This document shows, piece after piece, positions 11,201 to 19,094 of a stretch of DNA of 64,000 bases. The stretch's first letter is position 1; each line of letters begins with the position of its first letter. Source of the stretch: Trichomonas vaginalis G3 (lineage: Eukaryota > Parabasalia > Trichomonadida > Trichomonadidae). The DNA lies in the NCBI RefSeq assembly GCF_026262505.1, contig NC_067206.1, forward strand, positions 6,848,879-6,912,878, in the 5' to 3' direction. Below the pieces are notes generated by a model. It had not been told where the DNA came from. It did not search any database and was given only the letters and a program-made list of their open reading frames with translations. The position numbers and the translations under genes were made by a program.

Positions 11201-13247
11201 ATTCTGCTTTTTCACCTTCTTTTCCTTCTTTTGAATCTTTTCCATCTTTTCCAGTGAGCTTGTCTGAAATAGAATCTTTGATGCCAAGTGTTCCCTTTTC
11301 ATCTTTGTTCTTATCTTGTTCTTCTTTATCTTTATTAGAATCAGTAGATTTTGATCCATCAGCATTTCCTGATTTAGATTGATCGTTGTCTTTATCTCCA
11401 GATTTAGATTGTTCTGCTAAATCTTTAGATGATTTATTTGCTGCTTTGTCATCTTTAGATTTATCTTTGTCTTTGTCTTTATCTTCTTTGTTTTCTTCTT
11501 TATCTTTATCTTTATCTTGATTATCAACTGCACCAATAACAATACCTTTCATGTCTAATTTAGATGAATCTTGATCTTGCTTATCTTGCTTTTCTTGATT
11601 GACTTTGTCATCTTTAGATTGTTGTTTATCATCATCTTTATCATTGTTGTTGTTGTTATTGCCAACATTGTTATTGTCTCCTGGTTTGTCTTCTGCTTGA
11701 GATTTAGTTGATGTTTCTTTTTCGTTGTTTTGATCTTTGACAAGTCCGGAACCAATTGCTGAAAGTGGATTAATTGTATCTTTATCCTTATCTTTATCTT
11801 TTCCTTCTGATTTACCATCTTTTTCTTGATCTTTCTTCTGAGATCCATCCTTTTCTGCATCTTTCGATGAAATTTCTTCCTTATTTTGATCTTTTTTGTC
11901 TGAATTAAGATGATCATCTTTGTTGTTTTTATCGGGTTTATCAGCTCCATGAGCGAGAGTTGCTCCTAATATAGCAGAAAGTCCTCCTGGAATCTCCTTT
12001 TGTGATTCTCTTGCCTTATCGTCATCATTATTATTTGATTCCAATTGTTTAGAGGAAGCAGTAGCTGATTTCTCTTTCTGCTGATTGTCTAACTTATTAT
12101 CAGCCTTATCTTGGTCTGGTTCTTCAATTCTTGTTGGTTCATTATTTTTATTCTCATCATTCTTTTGAGAATTCGAAGGTTTGAGGGAAGGAAGCCTTGA
12201 CTTACTTGATGTAGCACTTGTTTTCTTCTGAACATCAGACTTTTGCTGGTCTTGTGGTGTTTTTTCTTCAGATTTCAAATCTTTTTGATCCTGATTTTGT
12301 TGTTGATCAGTTGGATTTGCTTTATTCTTTCCTTGGTCGATCATCTCTGCTTCTGGAGATATTGTTTTGAAGATTTGTTTGATGATATTAATTCCATCTT
12401 CTTGTTGTGCTGGAGTTAATGATTCCTGACGACTGCTTTGGTTTCTTGATGTTGATTTATGACGTCCTCCTGTTGGGGTTCCTTCTGGCATTTGAGGTTT
12501 TGCATTTCTGTAAGATTCTGATGGAGTTTCTGGATTATCTTCATCATCAGCAGGTTCATCGAATTCTCCTTGCTGAGAGTTATCTACTGGTTGTAAATTC
12601 TTCTCCATAATAATTGACTCTTTGAGAATTTGATTCATTTCTCCAAGATTTTGTATATCAAGAGCAGCTTGTTGTGGGTCATAGTTATTTCCCAAAAGCT
12701 TGTAAAGAATAGATATGAGAACAGTTAACTCGTAGTTGTAGCTGTAAAGAGTTTTCACACGAATTGTCATATTAAGGAGAGCTTCGTCAAGCATTGCATC
12801 TTTAGGATCGCAGAGAACCTTTTGTATTTGATCTAAATTCTTCTGTGCTTTATCCCTTGCTTGTTGTAACGCCTGATATTTTTTCAATTGTTGGTAAAAC
12901 TCAGGATCATTTTTAAGTTTTGCCTTGATTTCGTTAGACTGATTATCATATGCTTGTATTTCGGATGATAGTTGTTTGATTTCTGCATGAAGTTTTCGAC
13001 ATTCGTGTTCTGCCTTTGCAACTTGCATGTTAGTATCATTTAAATCCTTTCCTAGTTTCTGATTGGTTTGTGATGCAATAATTAATGCAGCTGATAGCTG
13101 GTCATTCTGTTGTCCTAATTCTTGATTAGTACGTTGAAGCTCGGAAATCTTATTAAGATCTTGTGATTCCCCATCAGCACTGCCATTCGGACCACTTGGC
13201 GGTCTTTCTGATGATGAATCAGCATTAACTTTGCGAATTGATGACAT
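5214..13247 (-). CDS. Giant charged repeat protein with terminal coiled coils, 2677 aa
   Basis: One open frame of 8 kb. Residues ~30-200 and ~2330-2677 are coiled coils. Between them lies ~1800 residues of Lys/Asp/Glu/Asn/Ser-rich disorder with recurring short motifs: NKSSKDL and a hydrophobic island of the form LxxAIGxGLVKD, spaced roughly 70-110 residues apart. A ~450-residue block (residues ~461-915) recurs almost unchanged at ~1327-1776. Residues ~2017-2194 are a different array of ~10-11-residue units around DKDGKPL. Arg runs (RRRRRR, RRRRRK, KKKNRKRRR) follow or flank it and could act as nuclear signals. No membrane segment is seen. The layout, rod-like ends around a long extensible middle, suggests a cytoskeletal linker or scaffold, but this is inference. 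Exact array length may vary between strains. Confidence 0.85.
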   Translation of the reverse strand: MSSIRKVNADSSSERPPSGPNGSADGESQDLNKISELQRTNQELGQQNDQLSAALIIASQTNQKLGKDLNDTNMQVAKAEHECRKLHAEIKQLSSEIQAYDNQSNEIKAKLKNDPEFYQQLKKYQALQQARDKAQKNLDQIQKVLCDPKDAMLDEALLNMTIRVKTLYSYNYELTVLISILYKLLGNNYDPQQAALDIQNLGEMNQILKESIIMEKNLQPVDNSQQGEFDEPADDEDNPETPSESYRNAKPQMPEGTPTGGRHKSTSRNQSSRQESLTPAQQEDGINIIKQIFKTISPEAEMIDQGKNKANPTDQQQNQDQKDLKSEEKTPQDQQKSDVQKKTSATSSKSRLPSLKPSNSQKNDENKNNEPTRIEEPDQDKADNKLDNQQKEKSATASSKQLESNNNDDDKARESQKEIPGGLSAILGATLAHGADKPDKNNKDDHLNSDKKDQNKEEISSKDAEKDGSQKKDQEKDGKSEGKDKDKDKDTINPLSAIGSGLVKDQNNEKETSTKSQAEDKPGDNNNVGNNNNNNDKDDDKQQSKDDKVNQEKQDKQDQDSSKLDMKGIVIGAVDNQDKDKDKEENKEDKDKDKDKSKDDKAANKSSKDLAEQSKSGDKDNDQSKSGNADGSKSTDSNKDKEEQDKNKDEKGTLGIKDSISDKLTGKDGKDSKEGKEGEKAESKGDKDQSQKSSKDLKGVENNEDANNDKSADKYKEKDKEKKTDEETKLNLSGALGQGIIKDKSTDDKNDNENKDKSEAAKASKQDKEGKSSDKCKDKLSESNKDKENSRDKKEGEDSKSENVDGDKSETGKLGLGSVIAGGLIKDKDNENEKDKESENKKDSEQKQDKDKVSGSSKDLAADKDKLNDKEQDKEKSSAADKSKDGKQTDDKLNLRDAVKADLVKDKENKEDEANKGKDNTKEDDKANKDEKEGEASKDKSKDEDKTKFGLKDSVDSALADKEKESKDGKKDEANKSSKDLAKSDENKDKEDTKLGIKDAHRKGLVATDKDEENKSSKAEDEKANKSNKDLSKADESKDAANKSSKDIAKSGENKEDEKKDDLSLKGAIGQGLIKDQNKDDATKSSKDLSKEDEKSKDQNKEEANKSSKDLNKDEDKANKSSKDIGKDDEKANKSSKDINKDDDEKKENLSIKGALGEGLVKDQNKDEANKSSKDLNKEEADKSSKDDANKSSKDIGKEDEKTNKSSKDLNKEDANKSSKDLNKEEDKTKDAEKLAVLGAVAALVKDGNESKKDNENKEEKGKADEKSNDKQKDDEENKDEKENASLKDIIGGKLVSKDGEKDKDKSEQKSAEDEKNKLNNENDSKDKDAEKDGSQKKDQEKDGKSEGKDKDKDKDTINPLSAIGSGLVKDQNNEKETSTKSQAEDKPGDNNNVGNNNNNNDKDDDKQQSKDDKVNQEKQDKQDQDSSKLDMKGIVIGAVDNQDKDKDKDKDKDKDKDKDDKAANKSSKDLAEQSKSGDKDNDQSKSGNADGSKSTDSNKDKEEQDKNKDEKGTLGIKDSISDKLTGKDGKDSKEGKEGEKAESKGDKDQSQKSSKDLKSVENNEDANNDKSADKYKEKDKEKKTDEETKLNLSGALGQGIIKDKSTDDKNDNENKDKSEAAKASKQDKEGKSSDKCKDKLSESNKDKENSRDKKEGEDSKSENVDGDKSETGKLGLGSVIAGGLIKDKDNENEKDKESENKKDSEQKQDKDKVSGSSKDLAADKDKLNDKEQDKEKSSAADKSKDGKQTDDKLNLRDAVKADLVKDKENKEDEANKVNAENNEGKKDGESSKDKESDKDKSNLGIGGTISAVLVKDKDSKPENVENAENQENNKGNNENDLNIRDKLGNLNNEDKNNANENKEDEEKNNANPEEPKNDSRRRRRRHARSSNAKEEENQGDPSKQESKDSETARRQKENNNNVQEKEPDQKDTARRRRRKDKSQNNTGDPSFNELNNIVDEKGHHRVKIRVPKENAKPGEPDHEYEYDFSDGEPHEYDYISYSEDDEQDNKKPEDKVVLDKNGKAVLDKNGTPLTERDGKPILAINSKPIYDKDGKLLTENKGKPLLDKDGSIIYDKNGKPILETDLKPMTDTRGRPMLSEGSQVYGLNGKPINCKDGKPVTERNLRKLNDKDGKPITDKDNKPILERDVKLMTDKTGKPVFDKKGKQLLQDKNGKQILSKVDGQPLTKEDLNNKPFETPKKKNRKRRRVRVLYVDDPNANEYDFDYDYEFVSDDELAHQLLLNETPTKGGNESPTVTPKKRRKSHAVQSPSTPLGTSDPVFSASKDDTNDAFDVSETEIAANLRRRNPLAELIPQLRKQAGDESEESLKARHEELQKQIKAKVKKSNDLRNQVAKLQAPAKKKPKPVLSFSRTNSVSIDPGKAVSQVKKNVDNNRRDLSMVTDVRGTDIDNDDKQLQRQIAELEGLRRQQEEIENVRKQMQDVDAQIREAADVKLQKEENIRKLQSELQSLAGEIEKYEENNKKEVEITNQRSLELQEVNRRYNEKKADYDRLQKEISIRQNHIKDMQQYQVRIEKQLADLSARVRPEIRTLLDDVKNSKILLDQTQAQVNEKNSEVLKKRKELSEMQDLEEMKSFRELKLQKSAYERRAKKWQILKDSPEQLQQIEAYSVANAQKRETALQQLRASEEELMKKQEEKSDLEQYAKLLEDMLTKHR
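6665..7196 (-). repeat. Degenerate array of DKDGKPL-type 10-11-residue units
   Basis: About sixteen units in the giant protein of the form (D/E)(K/R)(D/N)GKP(L/I/V) followed by three or four polar residues. The Gly-Lys-Pro core is regular, the linkers vary. It resembles no enzyme and reads like a structural or binding repeat. Confidence 0.7.
7918..9266 (-). repeat. Intragenic segmental duplication, copy 2
   Basis: This stretch and 10501-11864 are near-identical direct repeats inside the giant protein gene, about 2.58 kb apart. Visible differences are a Gly/Ser codon change (KGVENN against KSVENN) and a length change in the DKDKDK run near 8877-8930. Both borders keep the reading frame, so the duplication adds ~450 residues. 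Confidence 0.85.
10501..11864 (-). repeat. Intragenic segmental duplication, copy 1
   Basis: Partner of 7918-9266. It is 15 bp longer because the Lys/Asp tract near 11455-11520 reads DKDKDKEENKEDKDKDKDK instead of a pure DKD run. Confidence 0.85.
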
Positions 13248-13632
13248 ATTATAATAAAATTTAGAAAATCGTTGAAAAATTTGTAAACAGTTGGATACTA
13301 AATCAACAATTAAATCGCGTAAATGAAATGCTTATACATAATTTTAAAAATTCCACCCATAAACATTGTATTTATTTCCAGGATTTTTCTAAACATATTT
13401 TTCTCCAACCAAAAAAATCAGAAATTCGAGAGTAAGAATATCAAAATTATCAATTATGGCTGAATTATATTTGTTAAATATATTATATTTTATCAGATGT
13501 TCCGAATAAGACCAAAATTTTTTTAAAATACCGGGGAAAAATTCTAACTTCTAGATTTGTATGGTTTGTTGGAGGAAATATAGCAGAATATGAATAAAAA
13601 CATGAAGTAATTAATATAAATACAAAACATTT
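13248..13632. other. Intergenic, nothing recognised
   Basis: 385 bases between the start of the giant protein gene and the end of the bromodomain gene, both on the minus strand. AT-rich, without a visible gene or TCAYW motif close to 13,247. Confidence 0.6.
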
Positions 13633-14523
13633 TTATTTATGCTTTTCTTTTGAAAGCACATCAACAAGTTTTTTGAGTCTAAGACATGTAGAATCTTGAA
13701 AATCTTGAATATCGCAATCAACAACGCCATCAACAAAATAATTTGGCTCCTGATGTCGAATTAAAAGACAAGCTTGCTCAATATGAGCAGGGTTAGATAG
13801 ACTGGATAAGTCGTTGGCAAGTTTAGCCTTCTGATCGTTTGTTAAATGTTTCTCTTTTGGTACAGCAAGTTTAATTTCGCGTGAATGCTCAGATTCCTTT
13901 TCAGCATTTGCTTGTTCTTGTTGAAGCATTGCCTGCCTCTGTGCTTCAAGTTCCGCTAGCATTTTCTTTGAGGGGCGTCCTCTAGGTCTGTGTATTTTTG
14001 GTGGTTGTTCAGGTTGAGTTGTTTGAGCGGTAGGAGCAGGTTCTGGCTGGACAGTAGGTGGTTGAGGCGGAGGAGGAGGCTTCTTTTCAACAGGAGCTGG
14101 CTCCACTTTGTATTTAGTCTGCGCATTTTCTAATAATATTTCATGATATTTATTTAACCAATCAGCTTCATCATTTCCTGTAATCCAATGTGTAAGTTTT
14201 TCGAATTCATTAGATAATTCTTTTGCTAAATGTGCTATTAAAGATTTTTTGCTGTTATATTTAATATTATTATCCCAAACTAAAGAAATGTCTGCTTTGA
14301 AATCTTCAACAGTCTCGTATTTGTTTTCTAGAAGTTTTGAACGAATTGTTCCGAGATCCATTGGATTTTTAATGACTTCAAAATAATTGGGGCAACCATC
14401 TGTTTCTGGATTCACAGGTTGGGTAAACATCTTAGATATGTGGCGTTCACAAAGTTTATCTAGTGCTTTCAGTAAATGCCGACGCGAATAATCAGAAATC
14501 CCCATTTTATAAATTTTTGACAA
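13633..14523 (-). CDS. BET-like bromodomain protein with AT-hook and NET-like domain
   Basis: 296 residues. Residues ~10-120 are a bromodomain: YFEVIKNPMDLGTIRSKL is the ZA loop, and the Asn of the WDNNIKYNSKKS segment sits where the acetyl-lysine-binding Asn is expected. Residues ~145-175 are Pro-rich. HRPRGRPSKKML (~185) is an AT-hook-like DNA-minor-groove motif. The C-terminal ~75 residues (LTNDQKAKLANDLSSL to IQDFQDSTCLRLKKLVDVL) fit the NET domain of BET proteins, which recruits chromatin factors. So the protein probably reads acetylated histones in the nucleus. It is short for BET proteins, having one bromodomain where animals have two; plant GTE proteins also have one. A TCATA initiator lies 15 bases before the ATG. 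Confidence 0.85.
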   Translation of the reverse strand: MSKIYKMGISDYSRRHLLKALDKLCERHISKMFTQPVNPETDGCPNYFEVIKNPMDLGTIRSKLLENKYETVEDFKADISLVWDNNIKYNSKKSLIAHLAKELSNEFEKLTHWITGNDEADWLNKYHEILLENAQTKYKVEPAPVEKKPPPPPQPPTVQPEPAPTAQTTQPEQPPKIHRPRGRPSKKMLAELEAQRQAMLQQEQANAEKESEHSREIKLAVPKEKHLTNDQKAKLANDLSSLSNPAHIEQACLLIRHQEPNYFVDGVVDCDIQDFQDSTCLRLKKLVDVLSKEKHK

Positions 14524-14538
14524 AGTAAATTAATATTT

Positions 14539-14543
14539 TATGA
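14539..14543 (-). promoter_or_regulatory. Initiator element (TCATA) of the bromodomain gene
   Basis: On the minus strand TCATA matches the trichomonad initiator TCA(+1)Y(T/A) and lies 15 bases upstream of the ATG, a typical distance for this lineage. Confidence 0.5.
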
Positions 14544-14691
14544 CACCTTAATTCCGATTTTTGACAATGTCAAAAATATATCCGAAGATTTATGCCAGAT
14601 TGAATTTAATAAATTTGCATAGTTACTAAAATTCGATTCGATTAAAATTTATGAAATTCAAAAGTGAGAAAAGACGATTAATTACACGTTA

Positions 14692-15219
14692 ATGAATGCT
14701 TTTCTTTCTTCTCTTGAAAGATCCTTCACAAAATTCAGTCAATCGGCAGACGAGAAGAGACTCCAACTAAGTATCATCGATCAACAATTTAAAGATCTTG
14801 ATAAAGAAGTGAAAAAGCAATTAAACGAAACACCAAAACTCGTTAGTCGTACGGCTCCTCAAACAAAGGCTTCATCACGTCCCAGAACAATACAAAGAGC
14901 TAGGACAGCTGTGAAAAGAGGTCCTAGGAAGTCAGCAAAAGAAGATCCAGTAATCAGACCTGCACCTTATCCAGTCAAAAACTATATTCTTCCTGCTCAA
15001 CCTGTTTATGGAGCTGCGCGCTACTATAAACCGGCTGCAAAAGAACATCTTCGCAAAGAGGAATTATTAGAAAGATTAGAAAGAGAAAAATATCCTGATA
15101 CAATAGATGACCCAACACCAAGAGATCTTGGCCCGGACTTAGTCGTTACATCGAAATCTTATTCAGTTGGAAAGAAAGGAGAAACCAATTCTATTGATGA
15201 TTACTTCAACGCAGTATAA
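14692..15219 (+). CDS. Small basic protein, unknown function, 175 aa
   Basis: A complete short frame, divergent from the bromodomain gene 168 bases away. Residues 1-50 form an amphipathic, partly coiled helix (LSSLERSFTKFSQSADEK, DLDKEVKKQL). Residues 50-90 are Arg/Lys/Ser/Thr-rich and probably disordered. Residues 90-120 are Pro/Tyr-rich (PAPYPVKNYILPAQPVYG). An acidic helix (LRKEELLERLEREKYPD) and a Ser-rich tail follow. No enzyme motif, signal peptide or membrane segment. I do not recognise the family; the composition would suit an adaptor of the cytoskeleton or of a nuclear complex. Confidence 0.7.
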   Translation: MNAFLSSLERSFTKFSQSADEKRLQLSIIDQQFKDLDKEVKKQLNETPKLVSRTAPQTKASSRPRTIQRARTAVKRGPRKSAKEDPVIRPAPYPVKNYILPAQPVYGAARYYKPAAKEHLRKEELLERLEREKYPDTIDDPTPRDLGPDLVVTSKSYSVGKKGETNSIDDYFNAV

Positions 15220-15581
15220 ATATGTTTGTATTATTTCTAAAATGTATGTGTGTTATTTTATATTACTTATCAACATCACATATTATTCTCAAAGAAAATT
15301 TCGGAATAAGAGAAGAAGATCTGTGATATTCATACTTAGTTGGTGTAATTTTGTGTTAATTTTCTATAAATTTTCCAAATGTTGTCTAAATTATTGATGG
15401 AAGAAAATACCAAATGTCAGAATATCAAAAATGATTGATCTATTCATTATGATATTAATTAGAGGTATCATGTATCAAATATCCAAATCTGGATTTTTAC
15501 TCGAAATACAAAAAGAAGTTGTTTGCTCGGTCATTTTTTCTATTCAAAAAAAATTTTGTCAAAAAAATTTTATAAAAATAA
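15220..15581. other. Intergenic region upstream of the karyopherin gene
   Basis: 362 AT-rich bases. A TCATT matching the initiator consensus lies at 15531-15535, 46 bases before the next ATG, farther than usual; otherwise nothing is recognised. Confidence 0.4.
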
Positions 15582-18515
15582 ATGAGTGAGAATTTAGAAT
15601 ATGTAGAAGAAATGCTTGCTGTACCCGAAAGTGCTGAATATGAGCAAATAAACCAAGCAAACCAAGTAATATCCGAATGGTCAACAACTTGCAATGTTAT
15701 TGTTGATGGAGCTCTTATTCTATCGCGGAACACCAATTTACTAGTCAGACAACGAGTTGCTTCTGCAATGGTAAACCAAATACAGTTCCAATGGGGTTCT
15801 ATTCAGCCAGATGTCAGAAATGATATCAAAAAAACTTTAATTGCTTCAGTACGCGCTTTACAAGATAATAAATTAACATTAAGGTCTCTTTGTATAGTCA
15901 TTTCTAGAATTGCTTGCTATGATTTGCCAACAGAATGGGATGATTTCTTTGAATTTTGTTTTATTAATGAGTCAATGCCAGTTGAAATTCAACAAGCAAA
16001 TATGCTGATTTTAGCCCGATACTCGAAAGAAGTTAATTGTACAAAATTAATTACACAAAATCACAGAATTCAAGTTCGTGAGCAATTAATACAATTCGAA
16101 CTACAAATAGAAGATTCTGTAAAGCTTGGATTCCAAACTCCTGAAATTGCTCCTTCAGCTCTTAAATTATTGCTTTCATTACTAAGATGGACACAAAAAT
16201 ACGAGATGATCAACAAAGAACTAGTTCATAAATTATTGTTTGACTTCTTACCCAATGAAATAATTCAAAAAACTGCAATTAAATGTTTGAGAACCATATT
16301 TATTGAACGAAATGACACATTTAACTACTATAATGAGCTTGCTCCTATTGTTATCATAGCTCTAAATACTCTGAAAGACCCTGTAAACCCTTCTCTCGCA
16401 ATAACTCATTCGAAACTTGTCAAAATCTTCTTAATTGACTTCATGGGACAATTTTTACCGATAATACGAATATTTTCACTTACTTCGCCCGCTACTGTGA
16501 AAGATGAGCAAATTATTAAAGAATTTAACACGGCAAGGGACGAAGAAATATCAGTTATAGCAGATTATGGCTTTAAGTTCGAAGAATACGCTCAAATGAT
16601 CGTTGATTCTTTTAATATTATTTTGTCATTAGATATTGAAGAAGTAGAGGACAATTTCTGGGAGTTATGGCATCAGATCTTCCAAGATATCAAGCAAGAA
16701 TCGTACAGACACTCAAAAATCAGTTACGAACCCGTAATTTTGATGCAAATCAGCACTTTCTTTGATCCAATGATGAATGTGATCAGAGAAAACATTTATA
16801 GACTCCTTCCAGCAGCTGCAGATGAAGATGTGAACTGTTCTGCCAAAGCCAAAGTTTGTTTTGCTGCATTAGCCAGTTTGGACAACCAAAAGATGATGGA
16901 ATTCTTGAACAACCAGCCTCACGATGTATCTTTCTTCTTCGCTCTATGTAGTTTCGATTATTTGTACGATAGTTCTGAATTATTAGACGATATCGGAACG
17001 ACAACTATGAACTACCTTGAGGAAATTAATGAGGATTCGGACCCTGATATTATTTGCGCTCTTATGGGTATGTGCGCTAGACTTTCTTTGTATTTATCTT
17101 CAAATAATGAAAACTTTTCAAGGGTTATCTCATTTTTGATCGGATCACTTGACAGCCAGGAATTAAAGGTAAGGAACAGTGCCGCTTCTGCCCTAATCAG
17201 AGTCATCCAGAACTCATTAAATTATTTGACAGGAAATACAACACAGTTAACTCAAAGTGTCATAGAAGAAAGTGAAAAGCTAATGAACAACTTGGACTCC
17301 ACATCGATGAAATATGTTTTCGTCGCTTGTTCGATGCTGATTCGAACAGTAACTGACCAAAAAGAGGTCAACCAGATCATGGATACCCTGTATCAGCCAG
17401 TAATTGATGCCCTCGCAGTGTTCTTCGATAGCCCAGAGAACAACAAACGAAAGGCAATCGATGCTTTGGATATAATTTTGAATTGCATCATCCAGATTCC
17501 AGCATACGGCCAACACTATGCGGAAATATTCGTTCCAGCCCTCATGCAACTTGCCGAAAACGTTTTCAAGGACGTCCAATACTCCGAAATCTGCGATTAC
17601 CTTTTGGCCGCACTTGCGAACATCATTGCTGTCTTGAATTACGAAGATGGAATTGAGTACTTCAACCAGGTTTTGTCAATGGTCAGCCAATTTGGAGTTG
17701 CAGTTGGAGATTCCGTTTTCAAGTTCATTGCAGTGGTAAGGAACGAACATGACCAGATAGAAGAGATGTGGCCTGACATATACAAGACATTTGTCGAACC
17801 AGTTATGGCAAATGACCCTCCTCCAATTGAAGCTCTCGCAATTATGATGAAAAACTTCACTGTTTCATCACTTGGATTCGATTTCGTTGTTGATATAATG
17901 AAGAGAGGCATCGAGGCATACGAAGCAAATACAAACGATGCAGCAATTGGCATGTGGAACAGAATTGCGTTTTATGAGTACGATTCGAACATCAAAAATG
18001 ATATTATTACAGCTATAAGTGATATTATATTACCTACAGCGTTCCAATCTGTATTCGATATGACTCATTCGGCTTCTCTTGACTCAATTTGCCAATTTAT
18101 TTCAGATCAAGTCAGATACCTCAAAGATCTTTCAGCAACTCAGCATGCCAAGGAAGTATTGCTAGATTTCTTCCCAACAATCGTTCCGGAGCCAACAGAA
18201 AACTTGTATTCTAATTTCTTGAATTTTATCTTTGACATGTCGACCCAACAGTTCAAGATATATACGGCCATTCAATCTCTGATATCGTCAATGAGAGTTG
18301 TGTCCCCTGTCGATGCAGATCAGTTCAAAATTGTCAAAAGAAGTAATTTCTTCTCAATGTTGTTCCCATTCATGTTTGGAGCCTTGTTTGAACCATTCGG
18401 AGAGGCTGAGCCACTTCAAATTGGAGGTCCTGTCTTCCTTTCTGCTCCATTTGAATTTATTACGAATGATGATAAAAAACCAGCAATAACATCAAGTCAG
18501 GATTCAACGAATTAA
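15582..18515 (+). CDS. Importin-beta superfamily transport receptor, exportin (CRM1)-like
   Basis: 977 residues, about the length of exportin-1. The N-terminus (QINQANQVISEWSTT, then LVRQRVASAMVNQIQFQWGSI) matches the importin-beta N-terminal domain, with the trailing segment where CRM1 has its 'QILENVIKTRW' helix. LPTEWDDFFEFCF corresponds to the Xpo1-type 'W..F' motif, and IQQANMLILARYSKEVN to the following helix. The rest is a continuous array of amphipathic helices compatible with HEAT repeats. Such receptors bind Ran-GTP and carry cargo through nuclear pores. The match is by pattern and helical layout; importin-13/transportin-3-like is an alternative. The gene is followed by an AT microsatellite. 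No disruption is seen. Confidence 0.65.
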   Translation: MSENLEYVEEMLAVPESAEYEQINQANQVISEWSTTCNVIVDGALILSRNTNLLVRQRVASAMVNQIQFQWGSIQPDVRNDIKKTLIASVRALQDNKLTLRSLCIVISRIACYDLPTEWDDFFEFCFINESMPVEIQQANMLILARYSKEVNCTKLITQNHRIQVREQLIQFELQIEDSVKLGFQTPEIAPSALKLLLSLLRWTQKYEMINKELVHKLLFDFLPNEIIQKTAIKCLRTIFIERNDTFNYYNELAPIVIIALNTLKDPVNPSLAITHSKLVKIFLIDFMGQFLPIIRIFSLTSPATVKDEQIIKEFNTARDEEISVIADYGFKFEEYAQMIVDSFNIILSLDIEEVEDNFWELWHQIFQDIKQESYRHSKISYEPVILMQISTFFDPMMNVIRENIYRLLPAAADEDVNCSAKAKVCFAALASLDNQKMMEFLNNQPHDVSFFFALCSFDYLYDSSELLDDIGTTTMNYLEEINEDSDPDIICALMGMCARLSLYLSSNNENFSRVISFLIGSLDSQELKVRNSAASALIRVIQNSLNYLTGNTTQLTQSVIEESEKLMNNLDSTSMKYVFVACSMLIRTVTDQKEVNQIMDTLYQPVIDALAVFFDSPENNKRKAIDALDIILNCIIQIPAYGQHYAEIFVPALMQLAENVFKDVQYSEICDYLLAALANIIAVLNYEDGIEYFNQVLSMVSQFGVAVGDSVFKFIAVVRNEHDQIEEMWPDIYKTFVEPVMANDPPPIEALAIMMKNFTVSSLGFDFVVDIMKRGIEAYEANTNDAAIGMWNRIAFYEYDSNIKNDIITAISDIILPTAFQSVFDMTHSASLDSICQFISDQVRYLKDLSATQHAKEVLLDFFPTIVPEPTENLYSNFLNFIFDMSTQQFKIYTAIQSLISSMRVVSPVDADQFKIVKRSNFFSMLFPFMFGALFEPFGEAEPLQIGGPVFLSAPFEFITNDDKKPAITSSQDSTN

Positions 18516-18635
18516 CCATATGACATATTGTACTATATTTTTTATTTTTATTATTATTTTTTTTTATTATTTTTGTATTAAATACGTTTTATTTTTATTA
18601 TTATTTTTTTCTTATTATTTTTTTTTATTATTATT
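18516..18635. repeat. TTATTATTT microsatellite
   Basis: A degenerate run of T with interspersed ATT between the karyopherin stop codon and the tRNA-like segment. Confidence 0.7.
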
Positions 18636-18668
18636 AGTCCAGCGCTTTAACCACTCGGCCAGGCCGTC
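18636..18668 (-). pseudogene. 5' half of a tRNA-Ser/Leu-like sequence
   Basis: On the minus strand the sequence runs GACGGCCTGGCCGAGTGG, then TTAAAGCGCTGGACT. This is the acceptor 5' strand, D-arm and start of the anticodon stem of a class II tRNA (Ser or Leu type); TGGCCGAGTGG is a perfect A box. After GGACTA it passes straight into AT microsatellite, so anticodon loop, variable arm, T-arm and 3' acceptor strand are missing. It cannot be a working tRNA gene. It may be a retroposed tRNA fragment or a truncated gene. Confidence 0.75.
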
Positions 18669-18764
18669 TTGACATTTGAAATCAAATAGAACGTTTTGTA
18701 ATAACAAATATGCACTTTTTAAACCAAAAATTTATGTTGGTAATTTTTAATTTTTTTTTTTATA

Positions 18765-19006
18765 ATGTCTTATCAGGACACTCATCTAAAAGAATACAGT
18801 GAATTGAGAAGTATATATAAATACTACATTGATTCATATAATACATTATATCAGCTGAAAACGGAAAATGAAGAAGAATTAAACTCGATTTATAAAATGA
18901 TCAAAACAGAGTTGATTGATTCAAAAAGCTATCTCCCCAATATTATTATACAGGAAATTCTAAATATCATTCCGTATAATAATCGCTATACAAGATCATA
19001 TTTATC
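18765..19006 (+). pseudogene. Ankyrin/DUF3447 gene, 5' part, split by a transposon
   Basis: The first ~80 residues (SYQDTHLKEYSELRSIYKYY, LKTENEEELNSIYKMIKTEL, ILNIIPYNNRYTRSYLS) are the standard N-terminus of trichomonad DUF3447/ankyrin proteins. At 19,006 the similarity stops exactly at the edge of the MULE; three foreign codons and a stop follow. The gene continues at 53,318 in the same phase with SYLSLAKRIFDDYHVKDV. This is a host gene inactivated by insertion. The start is the first ATG, after a T-rich leader. Confidence 0.85.
18996..19006. repeat. MULE target-site duplication, left copy
   Basis: TCATATTTATC directly before the element; the same 11 bases follow its right end at 53318-53328. 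MULEs typically duplicate 8-11 bp. Confidence 0.85.
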
Positions 19007-19094
19007 GGGTCATTATTGATTTTGTAATTTAATCGTCGTCGTTATCGATTTTGTAATTTAATTGTTATCGTCTTTTTCTAAACGTGCATTTTTT
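19007..19094 (+). repeat. MULE terminal inverted repeat, left
   Basis: Pairs with 53233-53317. Both contain two copies of a GATTTTGTAATTTAATCG motif joined by TCGTCGTTATC, then the GTCTTTTTCTAAACGTGCAT segment. The outermost bases differ (GGGTCATTATT against AGGTTATC). Confidence 0.85.

Noticed and set aside
7639-11382. Long Ser/Leu/Phe-rich frames opposite the giant protein gene
   Set aside because: They are antisense images of Lys/Asp/Ser codons; their repetition follows the duplication of the real gene.
18636-18668. Functional tRNA-Ser or tRNA-Leu gene
   Set aside because: Everything after the start of the anticodon arm is missing.
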